Shown piece by piece: positions 34,100 through 42,958 of a stretch of DNA of 64,000 nucleotides. The stretch is from contig CAZFVY010000009.1 of the NCBI GenBank assembly GCA_964522665.1, forward strand, positions 32,719 to 96,718. Direction: 5' to 3'. Positions within the stretch are counted from its first letter, which is position 1. Each line of letters starts with the position of its first letter. Source of the DNA: CAZFVY01 sp964522665. GTDB lineage: Bacteria; Verrucomicrobiota; Verrucomicrobiia; Limisphaerales; CAZFVY01. Under the pieces are notes generated by a model that was not told the DNA's origin, made no database searches, and saw nothing but the letters and a program-made list of their open reading frames with translations. Both the position numbers and the translations under genes were made by a program.

Positions 34100-37000
34100 C
34101 TACGGTCGCACGGCACGGTAAAACCTCGCCGGCGCCCCTGGCGCGGTCGAATCAATGAATTGCATCTGGCCGCCTCCGGAGCTGTTGGTCGCGAGCGGCC
34201 GCCAGTTCAACAAATCAGACGACGCGTCGATTCGTAACGTTTCCCCCGGCATCGCAAAGACATCAAATCGCACCGAGCCATCGAAAAGCCGGCCGGGCGC
34301 CCCGACAAGAGCCGCCGGAGAAGTCAATGACGCCGGGAGAACTCCTTTTCTGATTCTACCGCTGTCTGCCAGATAGACGACTCCATCGGCGCCGACCGCC
34401 ACACCGATTGGGCTTGAGAATCGAGCGACGGTCGCCGCGCCGTCAGCTGGCGCCTGACCGGTCTTCCCAGCGACTCCCGCGACCGTGCTGACCATTCCAT
34501 CCGGCGTGATTAGCCGGATCACGTTATTGCCGGTATCCGCCACGCAGACATTTCCGGATGCGTCAACCGCGATCCCGCTCGGACGGTAAAACCGCGCGCT
34601 CCCGACGGGACCGTCGGCGCTGCCAATGCTTCCGGCTATACCCGCCAGGGTGGTCACCAAACCGTTGGTCGCAATCACACGGATCGTGTGGTTCAAGGTA
34701 TCGGCGACGTACACGGCGCCGAGACCGTTCACGGCGATCCCTATAGGATTATTGAATCGGGCATTGGCCGCCGTGCCGTCGGCGCTCCCGGCGCTGCCAG
34801 CCAACCCGGCCAGCGTGCTCACCACCGCGTTCGTGGTAATCTTACGAATCGTGTGGTTCCCCGTGTCCGCGAGATAGAGGTTGCCGGCGGCGTCCAGCGC
34901 GATCCCCTCCGGCGCCATGAACCGCGCATCCCGCCCGACACCGTCCACGCTTCCTAAATCCAGCCCGTCGCCTCCCGCCACGGTGCTAACTAACCCGCCG
35001 GGCGTGATCTCGCGAACCGCATTGTTGTACGTATCCGCCACATAAACGTTGCCCGCGCCGTCCGCCGCTACCCCACGCGGACCGCTGAATCGTGCCAGGC
35101 TTCCCAGGCCGTCTGCGCCACCGCCGAACCCGTCCTTTCCGGCCAGCGTGCTTACGTTTCCGCTGGGAGAAATCTTCCGTACTACGTTGTAGCCCCAATC
35201 GGGCGCATAGACATTTCCTGCCCGATCCACGGCAATGCCTTGCGAGACGGATACGTAGGCCAGGGTCGTCACAGTCATGAAAAGGTCCACGTTCAGCGTC
35301 GCGGGCGGTGCGCTGATCGCGCTCCCGAAGGCATCCGTCACTACGCACTGGAACAAGTCCTTATTCATCCCCCGAGTTGCTTCGATCAAAGATAACTGTG
35401 CGGTTTGCGAGCCGCGATAAGAACCTCCATCGACAAGGTTGGTCCACGTCGCGCTGCCAGCCGGCCTAATTTGCCACTGATAGCTCACGGAAACGTCGCC
35501 AGCAATGGCTGGCGCCGAGAAGCCGGCCGACTGACCCGAGCGAACCGCTTGATTCGTCGGCGCCGCGGTAATAATCGGAGGATATGAATCGCCGAAAAGC
35601 ATCCCTCTTCGAATAACGTTGCCGTCCGAGATGTAAAGCGTGCCCTGACTATCCACCGCGACACCGACGACCCCTGAAAATTCTACGTCGCTCCCCGTGC
35701 CATCAACCTCGCCCGGGACAAGTCCAGCGATCGTGTTCACTACACCGGACGGCGTAACCCGCCGCATGACGCTATCGCCCGAATCCGCGACATAAATGTT
35801 GCCGGCGCGATCGACCGCCACTCCGGCCGGGCTACGAAATCGCGCGTGGCTTCCGATTCCATCAACGCGGCCGAAGAAATACGCCGCGCCCGCCAGCGTC
35901 GTCACGACGCCGCCCGGAGTAACTTTTCGGATCGTGGAATTGGTGGCGTCCGCGACGTAAAGATTGCCCGCGCTGTCGATCGCGATTCCACTCGGGGCGG
36001 AAAAACGGGCGCCCGTTCCCGCGCCATCCGAATTGCCGGCGGTCCCAGGCATCCCGGCGAGCGTCGTAACGTCTCCCGCGGGAGTTATTTTCCGAATTGT
36101 GAAGTTTCCGGAATCCGCGACATAAAGATTTCCCGCGCCGTCCACGGCGATTCCGGTCGGCGACGAAAAACGAGCCGCGGATCCCATTCCGTCCGCCCGT
36201 CCGGCGCTGCCTGCCAAGCCCGCCACGGTCGTTACGACGCCGCCAGGCGTGATCCGGCGAATCGTGGAATTGCCCTGATCGGTGACGAAAATATTGCCCG
36301 CGCCATTCACCGCGACGCCAACCGGTGTTGAAAAGCGGGCCGCGTCCCCGACGCCGTCCGCGCTCCCGCTCGTTCCGCCCAAGCCCGCCACCGTCGACAC
36401 CACCCCAGCCGGCGTCACCTTCCGGATCGTCTGGCCACCCGTTTCCGCCACGTAAATGTTGCCGGCGCCGTCGGTCCCCAAGCCCCAAGGCCCGTTGAAT
36501 GAGGCCGCGGCGCCCACGCCATTCGTGCTCCCGACATTGTTCGTGGATCCGGCGAGCGTGGTCACGGACAATGGGGGATTGACCATCAGCGCGGCCGACA
36601 GGCTATACGACACGCCGTATTGATCCGAAACCAGACAACGGAACTGGTCGCCATTCATCGCGACGATCGCGCTTACCGTCAGCGTAGCGCTCTGCGAGCC
36701 GCGGAGAGTTGCGTCGTCCACCACATCGATCCACCCTCCGCCGCCCGCGCTCAGTTGCTGCCAATGGTAAATGGGCGCCGGGAAGCCAACGGCGGACACG
36801 GTGAAGGTCGCCGTCTGGCCGGGCCAAACGGCCTGGTCCACCGGCGCCGCCGAGACGAACGGCGGGACCTCGATCTGAATATCAAGGTATTGATTGGGCG
36901 CCACGCCTCCCTGCCCCACCGGCGTTATGGTCACGTTCGCGCCCGGATCGGTGAAGCTCGTTCCCATTTCCAGTGCCGCGTCATAGACGTTGGTTCCCGG

Positions 37001-38818
37001 GGTCGTCAGATCCAAGAGATCACTTTGCCGGTTCGAATTATATCCCCAGATCACATACGCCCCGTTCTGCATCGCGGCGTTGTCGGTGAACTTGCGCCGG
37101 CACCCAATCCAATAATTCCGGAGGCCGTCGCGAACGAATTTCAAGGCCAGGGTTCCGTTGCCGGAGGCATTGTCGAACGGGCTGATACGATACGTGCCGC
37201 TGGTGGTGACGGTCTGTATTTTTTGGTCTGGAATCCATCCGATCAGGCTCTTAAACCAGGGATTGAAATCGACTCGATGGTCGTTGGCGTAGTTCGCCCC
37301 CATCGCGTCAAAGAGGTCCCCGTATTCGAAGTCAACGCCCGCCGTGCTGATCGGGTTCTGGTCGTTGACCTGCCAGAGATTGGCATGAAACAGGCCATAG
37401 GTGTGCCCAAGCTCGTGCGCGAGAACCCAAAAATCGCATTCCCCATCGACCCAGACCCGGCGACCGCCGACCTCTGCCAGTCCCTTTTCTTCCAGGATGC
37501 CGATGCGACTGAAGAGAACCACGACTCGATCATAATCCGCGATCGCAAAATCCGCCGCCGCCGCCGTTTCCGCGTCGTTATGCAACTCAATGTAAGTGGG
37601 TTGCGCCGCATAGTAAGCCGATGTCTGTGGCAGACGATAAACTTGCGTCGAGACCGTGTTGCTCAGGCTCGTCAAGCCGTACGAACTGGCCAGATAGTAC
37701 GGGCCAACTTCCGCATCCATAAGATTCTGCACATAGGCGGCCGTGTAAATCTGGCCCCCGCCCCGCGGGTCTCCGGGCAGGTCCGAAAAATCGACGCGGA
37801 TCACCAGAATGCGCTTCACCCCGACCGTCCACGCGGACTGAATCCGCGCCGAAACTGGCGACCTCGGCTCGGTTGTCGCCGGCCCGTTCCCCGCGATTAA
37901 CTCGGTGATCGACGCGGCGGAACGGGGGCCGATTCCCGCCTCTCCCTCAGCCAGTCGGCTCTCAGCCTGCCGCCACTCTCTGGCCGAGCGAAAGCGATAG
38001 ATCCGGTCGCCCGCGTCCGCCATCAATGGCGTTTCCGGCCCAGTCTGATCCGCCGCCAAACCGCTCAAATCGACCAATCGCTTTTCGGCCGGCAGAGGTG
38101 TCCCGGTTTCCAATTCTTCGAGGGCGTTTTCGCTCAGCGCGGCCTGCCCCTCCAAAGCGACTCCGTGCAGTGGTATCCCATATTTCGTCGTCTGGCCGGA
38201 TCGGCGACCGTAAACATAGGCGGAATACGTCTGGCCGTTAAGGCAGACATATCTCCGAACCGCCGCGCCACCGCCGACGCGAGGACTTGGCTCGACGCAA
38301 TGGACCATTAGATCTCCGATGCCGTCTATTCTCGTTTCCAACTCCGCGAGCAGCTCCCGGGGCAATCCGCTTCGGACGGAAGCCGGAACAGCGAGCGCGA
38401 GGGCTTTTTGCGGATCGGACTTGACGAGGTTGAGGAACGCGGCCCGCCTTCGTTTGGCCAGAGCCAATCCTTCGGGAAGCAAATCCACTTTCGAGGCGGC
38501 GCTCAAAAAACGGCCGGTCCAGTCCTGAAACGCCGTCACCGCCGTCGGGGGTTCCACTTCCGCCACCCCCGCGGCCGTTCCCGTTCGCGCGGCGGCAGTC
38601 AAGAGTCCGAGGCCGCACAAAAGAGCCAGCCGCGGCCCCAGCCAGTACCTCAGTTTCTCCCACCGTGAAAGCGAGCGCTCCGGTCCAACTAAAGAATGAC
38701 CTGGACGTGCGAACCGGCCGATTGATTTCACCCCAGCGGCGATGATCGCTTCAGGGCAAGGATCGGCGTCATCGGCAATTCCGATAGCTGTACTAAAGAC
38801 TTCTCCTTCGCGCATCAC
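34100..38818 (-). CDS. giant secreted M11-like zinc metalloprotease with Ig-like domains and twelve NHL repeats
   Basis: 1572 residues from a GTG; an ATG follows directly, and a GTG near residue 30 would put the hydrophobic export signal (LGPRLALLCGLGLLTAA, about 60-77) closer to the start. A metzincin-type site HELGHTYGLFH begins near residue 468, and FEYGDLFDAMG some 30 residues later supplies a Met-turn, as in gametolysin (M11). An Ig-like domain (PPFVSAAPVDQAVWPGQTA) precedes the first NHL block, a second Ig-like domain (YPPIITAAPTNQAVRSGQSA) separates the two blocks, and a short beta-domain ends the protein. Likely secreted, substrate unknown. It stands alone, divergent from the 91-residue gene. 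Confidence 0.85.
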   Translation of the reverse strand: MMREGEVFSTAIGIADDADPCPEAIIAAGVKSIGRFARPGHSLVGPERSLSRWEKLRYWLGPRLALLCGLGLLTAAARTGTAAGVAEVEPPTAVTAFQDWTGRFLSAASKVDLLPEGLALAKRRRAAFLNLVKSDPQKALALAVPASVRSGLPRELLAELETRIDGIGDLMVHCVEPSPRVGGGAAVRRYVCLNGQTYSAYVYGRRSGQTTKYGIPLHGVALEGQAALSENALEELETGTPLPAEKRLVDLSGLAADQTGPETPLMADAGDRIYRFRSAREWRQAESRLAEGEAGIGPRSAASITELIAGNGPATTEPRSPVSARIQSAWTVGVKRILVIRVDFSDLPGDPRGGGQIYTAAYVQNLMDAEVGPYYLASSYGLTSLSNTVSTQVYRLPQTSAYYAAQPTYIELHNDAETAAAADFAIADYDRVVVLFSRIGILEEKGLAEVGGRRVWVDGECDFWVLAHELGHTYGLFHANLWQVNDQNPISTAGVDFEYGDLFDAMGANYANDHRVDFNPWFKSLIGWIPDQKIQTVTTSGTYRISPFDNASGNGTLALKFVRDGLRNYWIGCRRKFTDNAAMQNGAYVIWGYNSNRQSDLLDLTTPGTNVYDAALEMGTSFTDPGANVTITPVGQGGVAPNQYLDIQIEVPPFVSAAPVDQAVWPGQTATFTVSAVGFPAPIYHWQQLSAGGGGWIDVVDDATLRGSQSATLTVSAIVAMNGDQFRCLVSDQYGVSYSLSAALMVNPPLSVTTLAGSTNNVGSTNGVGAAASFNGPWGLGTDGAGNIYVAETGGQTIRKVTPAGVVSTVAGLGGTSGSADGVGDAARFSTPVGVAVNGAGNIFVTDQGNSTIRRITPGGVVTTVAGLAGSAGRADGMGSAARFSSPTGIAVDGAGNLYVADSGNFTIRKITPAGDVTTLAGMPGTAGNSDGAGTGARFSAPSGIAIDSAGNLYVADATNSTIRKVTPGGVVTTLAGAAYFFGRVDGIGSHARFRSPAGVAVDRAGNIYVADSGDSVMRRVTPSGVVNTIAGLVPGEVDGTGSDVEFSGVVGVAVDSQGTLYISDGNVIRRGMLFGDSYPPIITAAPTNQAVRSGQSAGFSAPAIAGDVSVSYQWQIRPAGSATWTNLVDGGSYRGSQTAQLSLIEATRGMNKDLFQCVVTDAFGSAISAPPATLNVDLFMTVTTLAYVSVSQGIAVDRAGNVYAPDWGYNVVRKISPSGNVSTLAGKDGFGGGADGLGSLARFSGPRGVAADGAGNVYVADTYNNAVREITPGGLVSTVAGGDGLDLGSVDGVGRDARFMAPEGIALDAAGNLYLADTGNHTIRKITTNAVVSTLAGLAGSAGSADGTAANARFNNPIGIAVNGLGAVYVADTLNHTIRVIATNGLVTTLAGIAGSIGSADGPVGSARFYRPSGIAVDASGNVCVADTGNNVIRLITPDGMVSTVAGVAGKTGQAPADGAATVARFSSPIGVAVGADGVVYLADSGRIRKGVLPASLTSPAALVGAPGRLFDGSVRFDVFAMPGETLRIDASSDLLNWRPLATNSSGGGQMQFIDSTAPGAPARFYRAVRP
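34345..35275 (-). repeat. second NHL block: six repeats
   Basis: Coding repeats of about 165 bases within the M11-like gene. Each unit has the pattern ARFxxPxGIAVDxxGNVYVADTGNxxIRxIT followed by a VSTLAG segment, split here only to state the consensus. Six units form one complete six-bladed propeller. They are diverged at the DNA level, so they are not an assembly artefact or CRISPR. Confidence 0.8.
35605..36570 (-). repeat. first NHL block: six repeats
   Basis: Six tandem NHL units in the M11-like gene, for example SPTGIAVDGAGNLYVADSGN and APSGIAIDSAGNLYVADATN, each closed by a VVTTLAG-type strand. The block is bounded by an Ig-like domain on each side. Six units match one closed propeller. 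Confidence 0.8.
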
Positions 38819-38928
38819 TCAGGTTATGGCGCCAAAAATAGTCCATCGCCTCCAAGCTGTCAAACGAGCGCCCGTACGACGCCGAGTCGCAAGCTTGACT
38901 TCGAAAGGGCATCTCCTAGCCTCGGGTC

Positions 38929-39204
38929 ATGTCGAAGTTGCCAAAGAAGAAAAAGGCCGCGGCCAAGGCGGTCATACTCGGCCTCGGGTTGGATTCGGAT
39001 GGGCACAAGCGACTGACGACCGGGCCTAACTTCGCGTTGGTCGGCGGGACGAAGGAAACCCACGAGGTGATGACGGAAAAGGTGGTCAAGATAAACGAGA
39101 AACTCGCGGCGCGCGGCAAGCGCCTGGAGGAGGTCAGCCAGGAGGAGTTCTCGGACATCGCCCAGTCGGTCGGTCTCAGCCAGCAGCGCCTCGATAAGCA
39201 GTAA
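38929..39204 (+). CDS. small conserved hypothetical protein
   Basis: 91 residues, not recognised. The start is lysine-rich (MSKLPKKKKAAAKAVILGLG). A short glycine-containing region (DSDGHKRLTTGPNFALVGGT) is followed by a helical C-terminal half, ETHEVMTEKVVKINEKLAAR and EEFSDIAQSVGLSQQRL. No export signal or membrane helix. It is 101 bases before nuoA, but a promoter-like element lies between them, so it is probably transcribed separately. The length and reading frame fit a real gene; the function is unknown. Confidence 0.7.
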   Translation: MSKLPKKKKAAAKAVILGLGLDSDGHKRLTTGPNFALVGGTKETHEVMTEKVVKINEKLAARGKRLEEVSQEEFSDIAQSVGLSQQRLDKQ

Positions 39205-39240
39205 TTTTCCCCGGAATCGCGCCTCGGCGGACTCGCATCC

Positions 39241-39270
39241 TTGACGCCCGTTTTGCCCGCCTGTTACAGT
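39241..39270 (+). promoter_or_regulatory. candidate promoter of the nuo operon
   Basis: TTGACG (39241-39246), an 18-base spacer and TACAGT (39265-39270), five and four of six matches to the sigma-70 consensus. It ends 35 bases before the nuoA start and is the best such pair in the gap. Confidence 0.45.
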
Positions 39271-39305
39271 CCGCCAACTTTTTATGCGACGCGAACGGAA
39301 CCTGT

Positions 39306-39683
39306 ATGTCGGTTGAAGGCCACCCTTACCTTTTTTTAGCGGTTTTCCTCGTGATCGCCCTCCTCTTTCCGTTGGGGCCGTTGGCGCTGGCGCGGCTCTG
39401 GGCGCTAAAGTTTTCCCCAGCCAAACCGGGCCACGACAAGAATGCCGTTTATGAATGCGGGCTGGAATCGAAAGGCGACGCCTGGATTCAGTTCAAGCTC
39501 GAGTATTACGTTTACGCGATCCTGTTCCTGATTTTCGACGTCGAGACCATCTTTTTGCTCCCGTTTGCCGTCGCCTTTTTGGGTCTCTCGGTGGGGGCGT
39601 TTCTGGCGATGATGCTGTTTTTGGCGTTGTTGGCGGAAGGGTTGGTGTGGGCCTGGATGAAGGGCGTGCTCACCTGGAAGTAA
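39306..39683 (+). CDS. nuoA: NADH-quinone oxidoreductase subunit A
   Basis: 125 residues, three membrane helices. YECGLESKGDAWIQFKLEYY and ILFLIFDVETIFLLPFAV are the signature of NuoA, which forms part of the membrane arm contact near the quinone cavity of complex I. It opens the nuo operon. The ATG at 39306 follows a promoter candidate. Confidence 0.97.
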   Translation: MSVEGHPYLFLAVFLVIALLFPLGPLALARLWALKFSPAKPGHDKNAVYECGLESKGDAWIQFKLEYYVYAILFLIFDVETIFLLPFAVAFLGLSVGAFLAMMLFLALLAEGLVWAWMKGVLTWK

Positions 39684-39691
39684 AGCCGCCT

Positions 39692-40306
39692 ATGGACACC
39701 GGATTACGCAGCGAATTGAGCAAGCAAGGGGTGTTCACGATCAAGCTTGAGGAGTTATACAATTGGGGCCGGCGCAACTCGGTCTGGCCGCTCCAATTCG
39801 GTCTTGCTTGCTGCGCGATCGAGATGATCGCGACCTCGATGGCGCGTTACGATCTGGCGCGCTTCGGAGCCGAGGTCTTCCGCCCTTCGCCCCGCCAGGC
39901 CGATCTCATGATCGTCGCGGGCACGGTGACGAAAAAGATGGCGCCGCAAGTCATCCGGTTGTTCAACCAGATGCCCGAGCCGAAATACGTCATCGCGATG
40001 GGCGCGTGCGCCATTTCCGGCGGTCCGTTCAAGCAGGGTTACAATGTTCTCAAGGGAATCGACCGGTACATTCCGGTGGACGTGCATATCCCCGGCTGCC
40101 CGCCGCGCCCCGAAGCGCTTTTGCACGCGATCATGACGCTGCAAGACAAGATCGGCGCCCAGCGCCTGACCGGAAGCGCCGTCCCGCGCCACCTGGACCC
40201 GAATGCTCCCAGCGAATTCCCGGTGCCTAAATTCGGCGCGCACGATTTAGAGCCGCCCCACAATCCCAGCGTTTGGCAGCCGCCGGTGATCGCTCGAACA
40301 GAATAA
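39692..40306 (+). CDS. nuoB: NADH-quinone oxidoreductase subunit B
   Basis: 204 residues from MDTGLRSELS; an open frame upstream lies inside nuoA and is not used. The cluster N2 ligands are visible: the tandem cysteines of FGLACCAIEMIA, a cysteine in MGACAISGG and another in IPGCPPRPEALLHAI. N2 is the last Fe-S cluster before the quinone. The tail (about residues 165-204) is longer than minimal NuoB and polar. Eight bases after nuoA. Confidence 0.97.
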   Translation: MDTGLRSELSKQGVFTIKLEELYNWGRRNSVWPLQFGLACCAIEMIATSMARYDLARFGAEVFRPSPRQADLMIVAGTVTKKMAPQVIRLFNQMPEPKYVIAMGACAISGGPFKQGYNVLKGIDRYIPVDVHIPGCPPRPEALLHAIMTLQDKIGAQRLTGSAVPRHLDPNAPSEFPVPKFGAHDLEPPHNPSVWQPPVIARTE

Positions 40307-40313
40307 GCGCGGC

Positions 40314-40952
40314 ATGGAGACCTTGGAACAAATCAAAGCGCGGATCGAAGCCGCGGTGCCGGGCGCGAGCGCGCAGATCATTCCGAACGATTCCCCGGCG
40401 CTGCAACCGTCGCTGCTGCTGGATAACGCCCATGCGGCCGCGGTCGCCCGCTTCCTGCGGGATGATCCGCAATTGCAACTCGATTACGCCTCGAACGTCA
40501 CGGGCGTCGATTGGTTGGACGCCGTGACCAAAGAAAAGATTAAGACCAAAAAGGTCGTCGAGGGCGTTGAAAAAGAGGTGGACGAAGTCATCGAGAAGAC
40601 CAGGCCCGGCTATCTCGAGGCCGTTTATCACCTCTACTCCATGGCGCTCAAGCACGGGCCGGTCATCTTGCGACTCCGCACCGGCAACCGTCGCGAGCAG
40701 AACCGCCTGCCTTCGCTGACGCCGATTTATCGCGGGGCTGAATTCCAGGAACGCGAGATTTTCGACCTCTACGGGATTAACTTTGAAGGACATCCCGACC
40801 AACGGCGAATTCTGATGTGGGACGGCTACGAGGATCATCCGATGCGCAAAGATTATCGCGAGCCGGACGACTACGAGTACGAGCCCACGCCGCACGATGA
40901 ACTGCTGAAAAAGGCGCAACGGCATTACGCGCCGGGAGCGGGAGCCGCATGA
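40314..40952 (+). CDS. nuoC: NADH-quinone oxidoreductase subunit C
   Basis: 212 residues. The conserved 30-kDa block is FQEREIFDLYGINFEGHPDQ, followed by RILMWDGYEDHPMRKDY. A charged stretch KEKIKTKKVVEGVEKEVDEV near residue 75 looks like an insertion compared with short NuoC proteins. NuoC is a peripheral-arm scaffold and is separate from NuoD here. ATG of nuoD overlaps its stop by four bases. Confidence 0.96.
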   Translation: METLEQIKARIEAAVPGASAQIIPNDSPALQPSLLLDNAHAAAVARFLRDDPQLQLDYASNVTGVDWLDAVTKEKIKTKKVVEGVEKEVDEVIEKTRPGYLEAVYHLYSMALKHGPVILRLRTGNRREQNRLPSLTPIYRGAEFQEREIFDLYGINFEGHPDQRRILMWDGYEDHPMRKDYREPDDYEYEPTPHDELLKKAQRHYAPGAGAA

Positions 40953-42157
40953 TCGAGACCGCGCCCCAACCCGCGGCCGTCGAGGACCCGCTCGCGTTGC
41001 CGACGGCGCCGCCCCCCGGCTACACCGTCACGCCCAAAGAATCCTCGGGCGACGTCGAAGGTGACGTGCTGGAGATTTCGATGGGGCCGCACCATCCTTC
41101 GACTCACGGCGTTTTCCGGATGGACGTCGTCCTCGATGGCGAGCGGGTGATGAAGCTGAAGCCGGTTTTCGGATACCTTCATCGCAATCACGAGAAGATC
41201 GCCGAAGGCACCAGCTACCTCGGCTCGATGCCGTACACCGATCGGCTCGATTACTTCTGCTCGCTGAGCAACAACTGGGCGTACGCGTTAAGCGTCGAGA
41301 AATTGGCCGGCTTGCAGCCGCCGCCGCGCGCCGAGTATATCCGCGTCATTACCGCGGAATTGACCCGGCTGCAGAATCACACCTGCCTCATCGGCTTCAT
41401 GCTCCACGACTTGGGCACGCTCGGCACGCCGCTGATGTACGCCTTCCGGGAGCGAGAGAAGATTCTGGACCTGTTCGAGGCGCTGACCGGCTCGCGGATG
41501 ATGTGCAATTACATGCGCTTCGGCGGCTGCCGCGTCGATCTTCCAACCGGCTGGCTCGAACAGGCCCAACGAGTGGTCGATCACTATCCGGCGTTCCTGG
41601 ATGAATTTGAAGCGTTGATCAGCACGAACGAAATCGTCATCGCCCGCACCCAGGGCGTTGGCGCCCTCTCGCCACAACTCGCGGTCAACGCCAGCGTGAC
41701 CGGCCCGATGCTCCGCGCCACGGGCGTGAACTACGATCTCCGGAAAGTGGACAAATACGGCATCTATGACCGCTTCGAGTTTCGCGTACCGCTCGGGGAT
41801 CACGGCGACTGCTTTGACCGCTACATGATCCGGATCCTGGAGATGCGGGAATCGGTCAAGATTTTGCGGCAAGCCCTGCGTGATATTCCCGCCGGGCCGA
41901 TCATCGACCCGAAGGCCAAGCTGCGGAATTTCCGGCCGAAGGTGGGTGAGGCGTACGGCCGCGTCGAGGCGCCGAAAGGGGAACTCGGTTTTTATTTGAT
42001 CAGCGATGGTTCGGCCAACCCTTACCGGTATCGTGTCCGGCCGCCGAGCTTCATTAACTTGACCGTGCTCGAAGACATGTGCCTGGGGCGCGAGGTGGCG
42101 GACGTCGTCGTCATCCTCGGCAGCGTGGACATTGTCCTCGGCGAAGTGGACCGGTAA
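40949..42157 (+). CDS. nuoD: NADH-quinone oxidoreductase subunit D
   Basis: 402 residues. An N-terminal proline/alanine stretch of about 40 residues precedes EISMGPHHPSTHGVFR, the 49-kDa signature whose histidine lines the quinone site. Further blocks: PYTDRLDYFCSLSNNWAYA, MMCNYMRFGGCRVDLP, TGPMLRATGVNYDLRK and the ending DVVVILGSVDIVLGEVDR. It binds quinone with NuoB. The next gene is nuoI, so nuoE, F and G, usually placed here, are missing. Confidence 0.97.
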   Translation: MIETAPQPAAVEDPLALPTAPPPGYTVTPKESSGDVEGDVLEISMGPHHPSTHGVFRMDVVLDGERVMKLKPVFGYLHRNHEKIAEGTSYLGSMPYTDRLDYFCSLSNNWAYALSVEKLAGLQPPPRAEYIRVITAELTRLQNHTCLIGFMLHDLGTLGTPLMYAFREREKILDLFEALTGSRMMCNYMRFGGCRVDLPTGWLEQAQRVVDHYPAFLDEFEALISTNEIVIARTQGVGALSPQLAVNASVTGPMLRATGVNYDLRKVDKYGIYDRFEFRVPLGDHGDCFDRYMIRILEMRESVKILRQALRDIPAGPIIDPKAKLRNFRPKVGEAYGRVEAPKGELGFYLISDGSANPYRYRVRPPSFINLTVLEDMCLGREVADVVVILGSVDIVLGEVDR

Positions 42158-42181
42158 GGCGCGGCGCGACTCGATCATAAT

Positions 42182-42958
42182 ATGCTCGGCGAAGGCATCA
42201 TCAAAGGCATGGCGGTCACCGCCAAGAATTTCTTCGGGAGTTACACCGACCCGGAGCGGATGGTGACCGTCCAGTACCCGGAGCAACGCCTGCCCGCCAA
42301 GGAAAACGCCCGCAATTTTCCGTTCCTCGTTTTTGACGGCAACCCCGAAACGGGCCTCCGCTGCGTCGCGTGCAAAATCTGCGAGAAGGAGTGCCCCCCG
42401 CAGTGCATTTACATCGTGATGGAGCGCGATGAAAAGGGCAAACCGCAGAAACATCCGCGCGTCTTTGACATCGACGTCTCGGTTTGCATGAGTTGCCAGA
42501 TTTGCGTCGAGGTTTGTCCTTTCGACGCCATCAAAATGGACCAGGATTACGAGCTGAGCAATCCTGACCGTTTCGAGGGCCTGCTGGTCCACAAGGATCG
42601 CCTCTCCAAGCCCAACGAGTATTTTCATAAGCTCCACCCGACTGACGCGACCGAAGTCGATACCCGCCTGGCCGAGGAGAAAGCCAAGGCCGCCGCCGCG
42701 AAGGCCAAACCCGCCACGCCCGCTCCGGCCCCCGGTGGCGCCGCCGCCCCGAAGCCGGCCGTCAAGCCGACTCTCCCGGCGGCCAAGCCTGCGACCGCGA
42801 CTCCCGTCGCGGGAGTCGTGCCTGGTCCCGCGGCGCTGCCATCGGTCGCGCCCGCGCCAAATGCGGCGCCCAGCGCGCCGGCTCTGGTCCCCGTTCCGGT
42901 CACCGCGCCGCCAACGGCGGCCGCGCCCGGCCCTGAGCCTTCCCCGACCTCCAAATGA
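42182..42958 (+). CDS. nuoI: NADH-quinone oxidoreductase subunit I with Ala/Pro-rich tail
   Basis: 258 residues. Two 4Fe-4S motifs, CVACKICEKECPP and CMSCQICVEVCPFDAI, bind clusters N6a and N6b that carry electrons toward N2. FFGSYTDPERMVTVQYPEQ is the standard start. From about residue 165 the protein turns into an unstructured alanine, proline and lysine tail (EEKAKAAAAKAKPATPAPAP and onward) of some 90 residues, absent from ordinary NuoI of about 160-180 residues. Its stop overlaps the nuoH start by four bases. Confidence 0.96.
   Translation: MLGEGIIKGMAVTAKNFFGSYTDPERMVTVQYPEQRLPAKENARNFPFLVFDGNPETGLRCVACKICEKECPPQCIYIVMERDEKGKPQKHPRVFDIDVSVCMSCQICVEVCPFDAIKMDQDYELSNPDRFEGLLVHKDRLSKPNEYFHKLHPTDATEVDTRLAEEKAKAAAAKAKPATPAPAPGGAAAPKPAVKPTLPAAKPATATPVAGVVPGPAALPSVAPAPNAAPSAPALVPVPVTAPPTAAAPGPEPSPTSK

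Noticed and set aside
34345..36570. Regular DNA repeats that could suggest a CRISPR array
   Set aside because: They are about 165-base coding units of NHL repeats in one open frame, with no short identical repeats or spacers.
42158..42181. Search for nuoE, nuoF or nuoG remnants between nuoD and nuoI
   Set aside because: Only 24 bases separate the two genes, so nothing can be encoded there.
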